A stretch of 52,422 nucleotides of DNA, from the NCBI RefSeq assembly GCF_934294775.1, contig NZ_CAKRAH010000018.1:1-52422 (forward strand), written 5' to 3'. A program made the translations under genes and the position numbers. Positions 7,497 to 16,254 of the stretch are shown piece by piece; position 1 is the stretch's first letter; each line of letters starts with the position of its first letter. The DNA is from an uncultured Dorea sp. GTDB lineage: Bacteria > Bacillota > Clostridia > Lachnospirales > Lachnospiraceae. A model generated the notes under the pieces. That model worked only from the letters and a program-made list of their open reading frames with translations, did no database searches and was not told the origin of the DNA.

Positions 7497-8987
7497 ATGT
7501 TGTATGAAAATATCAAGAAACTGGTAGAATACGGAATTCAGACAGGCTTAACACCAGAATGCGAACGAATCTATACGACCAATCTTTTGCTGGAATTATT
7601 CCACGAGGATGCATATGAAGAAGTAGAAATTGGCGAAGAACCGGTTGAATTAGAACCAGTTCTGGAAGCATTATTAGACGAAGCGGTAAAAAGAGGAATC
7701 ATTGAAGACAGTATCGGTTACAGAGATTTATTTGACACAAAGATCATGAACTGTCTGGTTCCAAGACCGGCGCAGGTACAGAAAGAATTTTTTGAAAAAT
7801 ATGAAGAATCACCGGAAGCTGCGACAGAATATTTTTACAAATTAAGTCAGGACAGCAACTATATCCGCAGATACCGTGTAAAAAAAGATATGAAATGGAA
7901 AGTAGATTCCCCATATGGAGAGATTGATATTACCATCAATCTGTCCAAACCGGAAAAAGATCCAAAAGCGATTGCAGCAGCAAGAAATGCAAAGAACAAT
8001 GCTTATCCAAAGTGCCAGCTTTGTATGGAAAATGAAGGATATGCAGGACGTCTGGATCATCCGGCAAGAGAAAACCACAGAATTATCCCGATTGAAATCG
8101 CAGGTAGTAAATGGGGATTCCAGTATTCTCCATATGTGTACTACAATGAACACTGTATCGTGTTTAACGGACAGCATATCCCAATGAAGATTGAGAAGAA
8201 GGCATTTGAAAAATTATTTGATTTTGTAAAAATGTTCCCACATTATTTTCTGGGGTCCAATGCAGATCTTCCAATCGTGGGAGGTTCAATTTTAAGCCAT
8301 GATCATTTCCAGGGCGGACATTATACATTTGCCATGGCAAAAGCACCAATCGAGATTCCGGTAGAGATTCCTGGATATGAGGATGTGGAAGCTGGAATTG
8401 TAAAATGGCCATTGTCTGTAATCCGTATCCGCCATAAAGATGAAAAACGTCTGATTGAACTGGCAGATCACATTCTCGGATGCTGGAGAGGTTATACCGA
8501 TGAAGAAGCCTTCATCTATGCAAATACAGACGGGGAACCACACAATACCATTACTCCGATTGCAAGAAAACGTGATGGATTCTTTGAACTGGATCTGACT
8601 CTTCGTAATAATATTACAACCGAAGAACATCCACTTGGCGTTTATCATCCACATGCAGAGTACCATCATATCAAAAAGGAAAATATCGGACTGATTGAAG
8701 TTATGGGACTGGCAGTGCTTCCATCCAGATTAAAAGAAGAGCTGGAGATTCTTGCGGACTATCTGGTTCAGAAGAAAGATATCAGAAGTAATGAAAAGAT
8801 TGCAAAACATGCAGACTGGGCAGAGACATTTAGTGGAAAATATGATGAGATTACAGAAGAAAATGTAATGGATATATTGAAAAAAGAAGTCGGTGAAGTA
8901 TTCGTCCATGTACTTGAGGATGCCGGAGTGTATAAGTGTACAGAAGAAGGACGGGAAGCGTTCCTTAGATTTGTGAAGACATTATAA
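7497..8987 (+). CDS. galT: UDP-glucose--hexose-1-phosphate uridylyltransferase, class II
   Basis: The enzyme exchanges UMP between UDP-glucose and galactose 1-phosphate, giving glucose 1-phosphate and UDP-galactose. The product has 496 residues when started at ATG 7497, which follows AGGAAGG; the frame is open 43 codons further upstream, but that extension (MCMHDKAF...) lacks a ribosome site and homology. This is the long Firmicutes class, not the E. coli-like 350-residue form. The conserved histidine segment SHDHFQGGHYTFAM is present, as is YHPHAEYHHIKKENIGLIE near the C terminus. It follows galK directly and ends at a strong terminator. The glucose 1-phosphate it makes can be used by phosphoglucomutase at 17490. 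Confidence 0.96.
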   Translation: MLYENIKKLVEYGIQTGLTPECERIYTTNLLLELFHEDAYEEVEIGEEPVELEPVLEALLDEAVKRGIIEDSIGYRDLFDTKIMNCLVPRPAQVQKEFFEKYEESPEAATEYFYKLSQDSNYIRRYRVKKDMKWKVDSPYGEIDITINLSKPEKDPKAIAAARNAKNNAYPKCQLCMENEGYAGRLDHPARENHRIIPIEIAGSKWGFQYSPYVYYNEHCIVFNGQHIPMKIEKKAFEKLFDFVKMFPHYFLGSNADLPIVGGSILSHDHFQGGHYTFAMAKAPIEIPVEIPGYEDVEAGIVKWPLSVIRIRHKDEKRLIELADHILGCWRGYTDEEAFIYANTDGEPHNTITPIARKRDGFFELDLTLRNNITTEEHPLGVYHPHAEYHHIKKENIGLIEVMGLAVLPSRLKEELEILADYLVQKKDIRSNEKIAKHADWAETFSGKYDEITEENVMDILKKEVGEVFVHVLEDAGVYKCTEEGREAFLRFVKTL

Positions 8988-9021
8988 GCGATAAATAAAG
9001 AATGATTTGTTGAATTTGTTG

Positions 9022-9072
9022 AGCACGAAAAATTCTAAGCAGAAAATTGCAATGGGATTTTTCGTGCTTTTA
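9022..9072 (+). terminator. Terminator of the galK-galT unit
   Basis: AGCACGAAAAAT (9022-9033) pairs perfectly with ATTTTTCGTGCT (9057-9068), followed by TTTT. The loop is 23 nt. The next 300 bases up to 9377 hold only the promoter described at 9258-9286; I found no small gene there. Confidence 0.88.
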
Positions 9073-9257
9073 TCATATCTAGATGTTGGGGCAAAAGGTA
9101 TTTTGACCCGATACATAGCAGATGATATCAGTAAGGGTGAGTATGACCGGTGGTTATAGGTGAAAGAAAATGCAGATGGGAAGTCTGGTGGTGAAAGATA
9201 GAAAATATCAGGTATAGTGAAAATGTAACAAAAATTTATGCAAATATAAAGTGCGGA

Positions 9258-9286
9258 TTGTGAACAGGTATAGCAGATGTTATAAT
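9258..9286 (+). promoter_or_regulatory. Promoter of the TIGR00266-GH3 operon
   Basis: TTGTGA (9258-9263) and a perfect TATAAT (9281-9286) are 17 bases apart. The untranslated leader to the ATG at 9378 is about 85 bases and holds a short inverted repeat, GGAATTTTC with GAAAATTCC (about 9299-9327). Confidence 0.65.
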
Positions 9287-9377
9287 GTATACAGACAGGA
9301 ATTTTCTAAACTGAAAATTCCGTATTGCGGGAATAAGATTATGAAAAGAAAAATCAAATATCAGGAGGTTTTTGTAT

Positions 9378-10061
9378 ATGAGATACGAAATCAAAGGCGA
9401 AACATTACCGGTAGTTATCTGCTATTTAGAAGGCGGAGAGAAGATGATCACAGAAGGCGGTGGAATGTCATGGATGTCACCGAATATGAAGATGGAGACG
9501 ACAACAAACGGCGGAATAGGCAAAGCATTCGGAAGAATGTTCTCGGGAGAGCATATATTCCAGAATATCTATACCGCACAGGGCGGTAATGGAATGATCG
9601 CATTCGCATCGTGCTTCCCGGGATCGATCAAAGCATTCGAAATCGGACCTGGGCGTGAGATGGTATTTCAAAAAAGTGCATTTCTTGCAAGTGAAGCCGG
9701 TGTGGAACTTTCTGTATTCTTTAATAAGAAGTTCAGTTCGGGATTATTTGGCGGGGAAGGATTTATCATGCAGAAAGTATCCGGAGAAGGAACGGTATTT
9801 GCCGAATTTGACGGACATGTAGTAGAGTATGAGCTGAATGCCGGACAGGAGATTGTTATAGATACGGGACATCTGGCAGCGATGGATGCATCTTGCAGGA
9901 TAGAGATTAAGAGTGTTCCGGGTGTAAAAAATATGCTGTTTGGAGGAGAAGGAATCTTTAATACAGTAGTTCACGGACCAGGACGGGTATGGCTTCAGAC
10001 GATGCCGATTTCAAATGTTGCAGGAGTCCTTAGTCCGTATATCCCGACATCTGGTAAGTAA
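9378..10061 (+). CDS. TIGR00266/AIM24 family protein
   Basis: The 227-residue protein belongs to the AIM24-like family (PF01987), soluble beta-rich proteins of unknown biochemical role. Typical features are the N-terminal MRYEIKGETLPVVIC segment, glycine-rich strands such as TEGGGMSWMSP, and the conserved GGEGIFNTVVHGPGRVWLQTMP near the C terminus. There is no signal peptide or membrane helix. ATG 9378 is chosen because AGGAGG lies 9 bases upstream; a TTG two codons earlier is less likely. The gene is 21 bases ahead of a GH3 gene, and one promoter appears to drive both. I know of no functional reason for this pairing. Confidence 0.9.
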   Translation: MRYEIKGETLPVVICYLEGGEKMITEGGGMSWMSPNMKMETTTNGGIGKAFGRMFSGEHIFQNIYTAQGGNGMIAFASCFPGSIKAFEIGPGREMVFQKSAFLASEAGVELSVFFNKKFSSGLFGGEGFIMQKVSGEGTVFAEFDGHVVEYELNAGQEIVIDTGHLAAMDASCRIEIKSVPGVKNMLFGGEGIFNTVVHGPGRVWLQTMPISNVAGVLSPYIPTSGK

Positions 10062-10082
10062 CATCTGAAAGGACAGGAAAGC

Positions 10083-12635
10083 ATGAGAACAAGAAGTATT
10101 CATAAAGCAGCACTGACGGATGCAGTGACACCGCTTGAGGAGTCCGGAAGAAGACTGGCTTATAAGGCAGCCACAGAAGGAATTGTGCTGCTGGAAAATG
10201 ATGGCTGTCTTCCGTTAAAAAATAAAAAAATTGCATTATATGGTGCCGGAGCAAAGAAGACGATCAAAGGCGGGACCGGATCAGGAGAAGTCAATGGACG
10301 TCAGTCGGTATCTGTTCTGGAAGGGATGGAACAGGCCGGATGCACTATTACAACGATGCGGTGGATTGAAGATTATGACAGACAGTTTGACGAAGGCGAA
10401 CAGGAATATTCAGAAGAATTCCGGAAGAAATTGAATCCGAAGAATCTGCCGGATTTTATGAATTTAATGAGCAGCCCTTACAGATATCCTTATGGCCGGG
10501 CGATACTGGAATCTGATATAGAAGAATCGGATACAGACACCTGTGTATATGTAATATCGAGACAGGCCGGAGAAGGCGCAGACAGAAAACTGGATGAGAA
10601 TGAGTACGGTCTGTCGGAGATAGAGCGGACGAATATCATCTTCTGCGCAGAAAGTTATAAGCATCTGATCATCGTGATCAATGTAGGTGGAGTGTTTGAT
10701 CTGCATTTTCTAAGTGAGATACAGGGAATCGGAGCCGTTGTCTTCATGGGTCAGCTTGGAAGTATGGGTGGTCAGGCTCTTGCAGACGTGCTTATTGGAA
10801 GGCAGACACCGTCAGGAAAGCTTACGGATACATGGGCAAAGCATTACCGGGATCTTCCATTTGCAGATGAATACAGTTATCTGAATGGCAATCTGGATGA
10901 AGAATATTATAGAGAAGGTATCTATGTCGGATACCGGTATTTTGATACGTTTCATGTAGCACCGAGATATCCGTTCGGATATGGAATGTCATATACGGAT
11001 TTTACAATACGTCTGGATCAGATGAAGGTGGAAGAGACAGACGTGTATGTATACGCGACAGTGGAGAATACCGGCAGAAGATACAGTGGAAAAGAAGTTG
11101 TACAGATCTATGTCAGTTGTCCGGAAGGAGAGCTTGAAAAAGAAGCGCAGAGGCTTACTGCGTTTCAAAAGACGAAAGTATTAGCACCAGGAGAGAAAGA
11201 TGAACTGATATTAAGCTTTAGTCTTAAAGATCTGACGAGTTACAGGGAAGCTGATGCGGTAACGGTTCTAGAAAAAGGAGAATATGTAGTCCGAATCGGT
11301 AATTCCAGCAGGAATACCAGAGTTTGCGGAATCCTGAGAATGGAAGAGGAAGTAATAACCGAAAAACATTCTCATATCTGTAAAGCTCCAGTACGGATAA
11401 CGGAGATAGAGCAAAATGCAGAAGATATGCTCCATGCGACCTGTGACTGCAGACAGAACTGGGGAAAAGGATGCGGGATCATAATTGAAAATGTAGAGAA
11501 GATCCGAAGCATCCGGATTGAAAAAGAGAGGATACCAGTTAGAGAGCATGCATATGGTCCGGTAAAGATATATTCATCCGAAGAGACAGATGCCATAATG
11601 GAGAAACTGACGCTTCGCGATATGGCAGAACTGTCAGTGGGTGGAGGTCTGACCGGAGCAAGGTTCTTTGAAGCACCGGGGGCAGCAGGAGTTACCTGTA
11701 CAATGCTGGAACAAAAAGGAATTCCAAATGTAGTGATGGCAGACGGGCCGGCAGGACTTCGCCTGAATAAGGTATCATCCGTATCATTTACCGGAAAGGT
11801 AAAAGGAACAGAGCCGAATATTTCATTTATGAAATATCTTCCGGAACCGGTCAAAAAAATCATGCTGGGTAATCCGGACAGCCCAAACCTTCTGTATCAG
11901 TTCACAACAGCATTCCCAAGCGGCATTTCGCTGGCATCCAGCTGGAATCTGGAGCTTGCGGAAGAAGTGGGAAATGCAGTAGGAAAAGAGATGGAATGTT
12001 ATGGTGTCACATACTGGCTGGCACCGGGACTTAACATTCACAGGAATCCACTCTGTGGACGAAACTTCGAATATTATTCGGAAGATCCACTGCTTTCCGG
12101 AAAATTTGCAGCAGCCGTGACAAAGGGAGTACAGAAGAACCGTGGCTGCTATGTAACATTGAAGCATTTCTGCTGCAACAATCAGGAAGATAACCGCAAT
12201 AAGATGAACGTCAATGTGAATGAACGTGCACTCAGGGAAATCTATCTGAAAGGCTTTGAAATCGCAGTAAAAGAAGCGAATCCGGGAGCTGTTATGAGTA
12301 GTTACAATAAGGTAAACGGAAAGTATGTGAATAATAATTACCATTTGCTGACGCAGGTACTTCGTAATGAGTGGGGGTTTGACGGATTCGTGATGACAGA
12401 CTGGTTCGCAACCGGACGGAAATATGGAGACCCGGCACATGCAATCGCATCCGGCAATGATCTGATCATGCCGGGAAGCCAGGGAACTGTGGATGAGATT
12501 GTAAAAGCGGTATCCAAAGGAGTGATTCTGGAGGAGGATGTACGCAGGAGTGCGGCGAATGTGCTGCGCGGGGTGCTTTCAAGCAGGATATATCAGGGAT
12601 TTATCAGAAAGAAAAAACGTAGCGTGAATGAGTGA
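10083..12635 (+). CDS. Glycoside hydrolase family 3, domain-permuted beta-glucosidase-like
   Basis: The 850-residue protein should hydrolyse beta-linked glycosides. Its GH3 domains are in reversed order. The alpha/beta sandwich domain is first (about residues 20-300, beginning AATEGIVLLENDGCLPL), then a fibronectin-III-like domain (about 315-420, with YATVENTGRRYSGKEVV), then the TIM-barrel domain (about 500-845, with MADGPAGLRLN and APGLNIHRNPLCGRNFEYYS). The nucleophile is Asp773 in VMTDWF; the substrate-binding KHF motif is present (TLKHFCCNNQEDNR). The same order is known for Ruminococcus albus and Butyrivibrio enzymes. No signal peptide is visible, so it probably acts on imported oligosaccharides in the cytoplasm. 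The specificity cannot be read from sequence. Confidence 0.94.
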   Translation: MRTRSIHKAALTDAVTPLEESGRRLAYKAATEGIVLLENDGCLPLKNKKIALYGAGAKKTIKGGTGSGEVNGRQSVSVLEGMEQAGCTITTMRWIEDYDRQFDEGEQEYSEEFRKKLNPKNLPDFMNLMSSPYRYPYGRAILESDIEESDTDTCVYVISRQAGEGADRKLDENEYGLSEIERTNIIFCAESYKHLIIVINVGGVFDLHFLSEIQGIGAVVFMGQLGSMGGQALADVLIGRQTPSGKLTDTWAKHYRDLPFADEYSYLNGNLDEEYYREGIYVGYRYFDTFHVAPRYPFGYGMSYTDFTIRLDQMKVEETDVYVYATVENTGRRYSGKEVVQIYVSCPEGELEKEAQRLTAFQKTKVLAPGEKDELILSFSLKDLTSYREADAVTVLEKGEYVVRIGNSSRNTRVCGILRMEEEVITEKHSHICKAPVRITEIEQNAEDMLHATCDCRQNWGKGCGIIIENVEKIRSIRIEKERIPVREHAYGPVKIYSSEETDAIMEKLTLRDMAELSVGGGLTGARFFEAPGAAGVTCTMLEQKGIPNVVMADGPAGLRLNKVSSVSFTGKVKGTEPNISFMKYLPEPVKKIMLGNPDSPNLLYQFTTAFPSGISLASSWNLELAEEVGNAVGKEMECYGVTYWLAPGLNIHRNPLCGRNFEYYSEDPLLSGKFAAAVTKGVQKNRGCYVTLKHFCCNNQEDNRNKMNVNVNERALREIYLKGFEIAVKEANPGAVMSSYNKVNGKYVNNNYHLLTQVLRNEWGFDGFVMTDWFATGRKYGDPAHAIASGNDLIMPGSQGTVDEIVKAVSKGVILEEDVRRSAANVLRGVLSSRIYQGFIRKKKRSVNE

Positions 12636-12649
12636 AGGCTTCTATAAAG

Positions 12650-12694
12650 ATAATTGTGATATATATCTTACAGAAAGCATTTTTCAGACACACT
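12650..12694 (+). repeat. Partial copy of the 28.9-kb MITE-like repeat
   Basis: The segment TAATTGTGATATATATCTT...AAAGCATTTTTCAGACACACT matches the reverse complement of 28917-28962 with few differences. Only one end of the element is present here, directly after the GH3 gene. Confidence 0.55.
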
Positions 12695-12723
12695 CTAGAA
12701 CAAATAGAAGATAAGAAGAAAGA

Positions 12724-12796
12724 GAAGACATAATAGTCGGAATGAGGCATTATTATAAATTATGTATGCTGTTCAGACGTATTGTGTCTTCTTTTT
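12724..12796 (+). terminator. Terminator after the GH3 gene
   Basis: GAAGACATAATA (12724-12735) pairs with TATTGTGTCTTC (12780-12791) with one G-U pair, followed by TTTTT. The 44-nt loop can itself fold partly. The remaining bases to 12959 are A+T-rich; I did not find a convincing promoter for the ABC operon there. Confidence 0.65.
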
Positions 12797-12959
12797 GTTC
12801 TTGCTTTGAACTTTCTTTCACAAAATAAACATATTTTTTCCACATACTTTTCAAAAAAACTCCTTATATTGTTAAAAGGATGTTCTGTTCAGAAAGAGTC
12901 TGTTGCGGTTGGCTCTTAGGGAAACAGTAACAGATTGAGTTTAACAGGAGGAAAGAAAG

Positions 12960-13925
12960 TTGATAGAAGTAAAGAATCTTACCAAACGCTATGGTAATCA
13001 CCTGGCCGTAGATCACTTAAGCTTTACAGTAGAATCCGGAAAGATATACGGATTCTTAGGACCAAATGGAGCTGGTAAATCTACAACCATGAATATCATG
13101 ACCGGTTACCTTGGAGCTACTGAGGGACAGGTATTGATTGATGGGCATGACATTTTAAAAGAACCGGAAGAAGCAAAGAAAAATATAGGATATCTGCCGG
13201 AAATACCACCTCTTTATATGGAGATGACGGTACGGGAGTATCTGGAATTCGCAGCAGAATTAAAAGGTATCAAAAAGAAAGACAGAGAACCACAGATCGA
13301 AGAAGTCATACGGCTGGCAAAGCTGCGTGACGTGGAGAACAGACTGATACAGAATTTATCAAAAGGTTACAAGCAAAGAGTCGGACTTGCACAGGCAGTT
13401 CTTGGATTCCCGGAGATTATCGTTCTGGATGAGCCGACGGTAGGGCTGGATCCAAAACAGATCATAGAGATCCGTGAACTGATCCGGAAATTATCTAAGG
13501 ATCATACGGTAATCTTAAGCTCCCATATATTGGCGGAAGTAAGGGAAGTATGCGATTATATCATGATCATATCCGGAGGAAAGCTGGTAGCCAGTGATAC
13601 CACAGAGAATCTGGAAACGATGATGAGTGGAAAAGGAGAGACCCAGATAGAAGCAAAAGCTTCGAAAGAAGAGATAGATCATATCCTTCGCACGACGAAC
13701 AAAGTAAAAGAAGTCCGTTACCGTACGAGTGCAAGCGGTATTACAACCGCACATATTACAGCAAAGGGTGGGGAGGATATCAGAGAAGAATTGTTCCTTG
13801 CATTCTCTCATGCAGATATTCCACTTCTTACTTTGAATCAGAATAAGACAACGCTGGAAGAAATCTTCCTTGAGCTTACACAGGGAAATGGCAGCAGACT
13901 GATGAAGGAGGAAAAGAAAGCATGA
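12960..13925 (+). CDS. ABC transporter ATP-binding protein (GldA-like)
   Basis: The 321-residue ATPase carries Walker A GPNGAGKST (about residues 36-44), the ABC signature LSKGYKQR, Walker B IIVLDEPTVGLDP and the switch His in LSSHILAE. The 85-residue C-terminal extension is typical of the ABC-2 drug/gliding type. The start is TTG 12960, preceded by AGGAGG at 12947-12952; no ATG fits. It overlaps the next gene by four bases (ATGA), so translation is coupled. Together with the three following genes it forms a GldA-GldF-GldG-DUF4340 set found in many non-gliding bacteria. The exported or moved substrate is unknown. Confidence 0.93.
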   Translation: MIEVKNLTKRYGNHLAVDHLSFTVESGKIYGFLGPNGAGKSTTMNIMTGYLGATEGQVLIDGHDILKEPEEAKKNIGYLPEIPPLYMEMTVREYLEFAAELKGIKKKDREPQIEEVIRLAKLRDVENRLIQNLSKGYKQRVGLAQAVLGFPEIIVLDEPTVGLDPKQIIEIRELIRKLSKDHTVILSSHILAEVREVCDYIMIISGGKLVASDTTENLETMMSGKGETQIEAKASKEEIDHILRTTNKVKEVRYRTSASGITTAHITAKGGEDIREELFLAFSHADIPLLTLNQNKTTLEEIFLELTQGNGSRLMKEEKKA

Positions 13926-14788
13926 TAGCAATCTATAAAAGAGAGTTAAGATCTTATTTTCATTCGATGATAGGATATGTATTTATCGCGTTTCTGGTTG
14001 CATATACTGGAATTTATTTTCTGGCATACAACCTGAATTATGGATATCCATATTTTTCATACGTACTTTCCGGAATCATGTTCGTATATCTGGTGGCGAT
14101 TCCAATTCTGACGATGCGCTGTTTTGCAGAAGATAAAAAGAACAGGACGGATCAGATGTTACTGACGGCGCCGGTAAGTTTGTTTAAAATTGTACTTGGA
14201 AAATATCTTGCGATGGTTACGATTATGGCTATCCCATGTCTGATCCACCTGATTTTTCCACTGATCATCAAAGCACAGGGAACGGCATATATTCTGGTGG
14301 ATTATCTGGCGATTTTTGTATTTTTCTTACTTGGATGTGTATATATCGCAATTGGAATGTTTGTTTCATCATTGACAGAAAGCGTCATTATCGCAGCAAT
14401 CGGAGCTTTTGGAATCTTACTTCTTACATATCTCTGGAGTGGAATCCTGAACTTCATACCATCAGCGGCATGGGCTAATGCAGTGGCAGTTGCGGTACTT
14501 CTTTCACTGGTGGTGCTGGCAATCTGGAATATGACGAAGAATATTGTGATAAGCGGAGTGCTGGAACTGATTGTAGTAGCTGGAACAATAATTACTTATG
14601 TGGTGAAGAAGTCTGTATTTGAAAGTCTGTTATCTACATTTCTTGGCAAACTGGAACTGACGGAAGTATTTTCGAATATTGCAGATAATCATCTTCTGGA
14701 TGTGAGCGGTATTATTCTGTATCTGTCATTGATCGTATTATTTTTCTTTTTGACGATGCAGATGATTCAGAAGAGACGTTGGAGTTAG
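13922..14788 (+). CDS. ABC-2 type permease (GldF-like)
   Basis: The 288-residue protein begins with the ABC-2 hallmark MIAIYKRELRSYFHSMIGYVF and has about seven to eight hydrophobic segments. The loop FAEDKKNRTDQMLLTAPVS is the typical cytoplasmic contact region with the ATPase. Its start overlaps the stop of the ATPase gene. The following gene starts 9 bases after its stop, with AGGAGGA formed across the junction. It forms the membrane pore of the GldAFG-like transporter. Homology is to the general family; the substrate is unknown. Confidence 0.92.
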   Translation: MIAIYKRELRSYFHSMIGYVFIAFLVAYTGIYFLAYNLNYGYPYFSYVLSGIMFVYLVAIPILTMRCFAEDKKNRTDQMLLTAPVSLFKIVLGKYLAMVTIMAIPCLIHLIFPLIIKAQGTAYILVDYLAIFVFFLLGCVYIAIGMFVSSLTESVIIAAIGAFGILLLTYLWSGILNFIPSAAWANAVAVAVLLSLVVLAIWNMTKNIVISGVLELIVVAGTIITYVVKKSVFESLLSTFLGKLELTEVFSNIADNHLLDVSGIILYLSLIVLFFFLTMQMIQKRRWS

Positions 14789-14797
14789 GAGGAGCAT

Positions 14798-16240
14798 ATG
14801 TTAGAGAAAATCAAGAAGTCGTTCCAGAGTGCGGCATCGAAAAACGGAAGCTACAGCGTGGGAATGATCGCCCTTGTTATCTGTATGGTGGTCGTAGTCA
14901 ACCTGATCGCGGGACAGCTTCCGGAAAATATCAAGAGTATAGATATCAGTGACAATAATATCTACGGTGTATCAAAGACCAGTAAAAAGATTCTGAATAA
15001 ATTAGATGACAACATTACATTTACGGTATATGCAGAAAAAGATTCTACGGATACACGTATCAAATCATTTATTAAAAAATATACAGCTCTTTCGGATAAG
15101 ATTACTGTAAAATGGGTGGATCCGGTCCTTCATCCGGCTGCACTTACGAAAGCAAATGTAGAAAAGGATACGATTGTAGTATCCTGCAAAGCGACAGGAA
15201 AGACCAAGGATATTTCTTTTGATGATATTCTGGTATCGGATTCGTACTCTTATTATACGACAGGAAGCGCTTCGGAATCGGAATTCGATGGCGAAGGTCA
15301 GTTCACAAGTGCAATTAACTATGTAACAAGCGAAGAGACAGAGAAGCTTTATTATACAACAGGACATGGGGAAGCATCATTTTCGGATTCTGTAACGAAA
15401 TTATTTGACAAGAACAGCATGTCAACAGAAGAGATTAACCTGATGATGAAGGATGAGATTCCGGATGACTGCGATCTGTTATTCTTAAATGCACCGACAA
15501 CCGATCTCTCAGATGATGAAAAGACCCTGCTTTTGAATTACCTGCAGGCAGGTGGAAAGGTATTTATCGTACTTGGAGAGTCAGAAGATGCAACACCGAA
15601 TCTGGATGCAGTCTTAAAAGAATATGGTATGCAGAAGACGGACGGATACATTGCTGATATGCAGAGAAGTTATCAGGGCAATTATTATTATATCTTCCCT
15701 GAGATCACAGCGACCGGAGATCTGGCAAAAGGACTGGAATCAGAGATGGTACTGATGATCAATGCGCATGGACTTACGACAACAGATCCTGCAAGAGATA
15801 CCATTACAACAACAGCGTTCATGCAGACATCGGACAATGCATATTCTGTAACAGAAGACAGTCAGGAAGAGGGAACTTATAATCTCGGAGTAGTTGCAAC
15901 AGAGTCGGTATCATCCGATACTTCTGAAGATGCAGATTCATCCAACTCATCAGACAGTGATGCCAAGACCAGTCGTCTGACCGTTATCTCATCCGAAACG
16001 ATGATTGATTCACAGATTACAGATGCATATTCCACACTTGAGAACCTGGATCTCTTTATGAATGCGGTAACAGCGAACTTTGATAATACGAAAAATGTAG
16101 CAATCAAGGCAAAGAGTCTGCAGGTAAGTAATAACACGATGCAGCACGCCGGACTGATCAGTATCCTGACAATCTTTGGTATTCCGCTTGTGATCTTGAT
16201 CTATGGATTCATGTGCTGGTGGAAGAGAAGAAAAGCGTAA
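14798..16240 (+). CDS. GldG-family ABC accessory protein
   Basis: The 480-residue protein has one N-terminal membrane helix (about residues 20-40, VGMIALVICMVVVVNLIAG), a large extracytoplasmic domain of the ABC-type uncharacterised family PF09822, and a C-terminal membrane helix ending in the basic tail CWWKRRKA. The soluble part contains YYTTGHGEASF and FLNAPTTDLSDDEK, both typical of GldG. A low-complexity Ser/Asp/Thr segment (about residues 367-392) precedes the last strands. It sits between the permease and the DUF4340 gene in a tight operon. In gliding Bacteroidetes GldG joins GldA and GldF; in Firmicutes the role is unknown. Confidence 0.88.
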   Translation: MLEKIKKSFQSAASKNGSYSVGMIALVICMVVVVNLIAGQLPENIKSIDISDNNIYGVSKTSKKILNKLDDNITFTVYAEKDSTDTRIKSFIKKYTALSDKITVKWVDPVLHPAALTKANVEKDTIVVSCKATGKTKDISFDDILVSDSYSYYTTGSASESEFDGEGQFTSAINYVTSEETEKLYYTTGHGEASFSDSVTKLFDKNSMSTEEINLMMKDEIPDDCDLLFLNAPTTDLSDDEKTLLLNYLQAGGKVFIVLGESEDATPNLDAVLKEYGMQKTDGYIADMQRSYQGNYYYIFPEITATGDLAKGLESEMVLMINAHGLTTTDPARDTITTTAFMQTSDNAYSVTEDSQEEGTYNLGVVATESVSSDTSEDADSSNSSDSDAKTSRLTVISSETMIDSQITDAYSTLENLDLFMNAVTANFDNTKNVAIKAKSLQVSNNTMQHAGLISILTIFGIPLVILIYGFMCWWKRRKA

Positions 16241-16254
16241 AGAGGGGAATCGGG

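Noticed and set aside
11823..12440. 205-codon minus-strand open frame inside the GH3 gene
   Set aside because: It lies opposite a clear catalytic domain, shows no family resemblance and no ribosome site. It is a shadow of the real gene.
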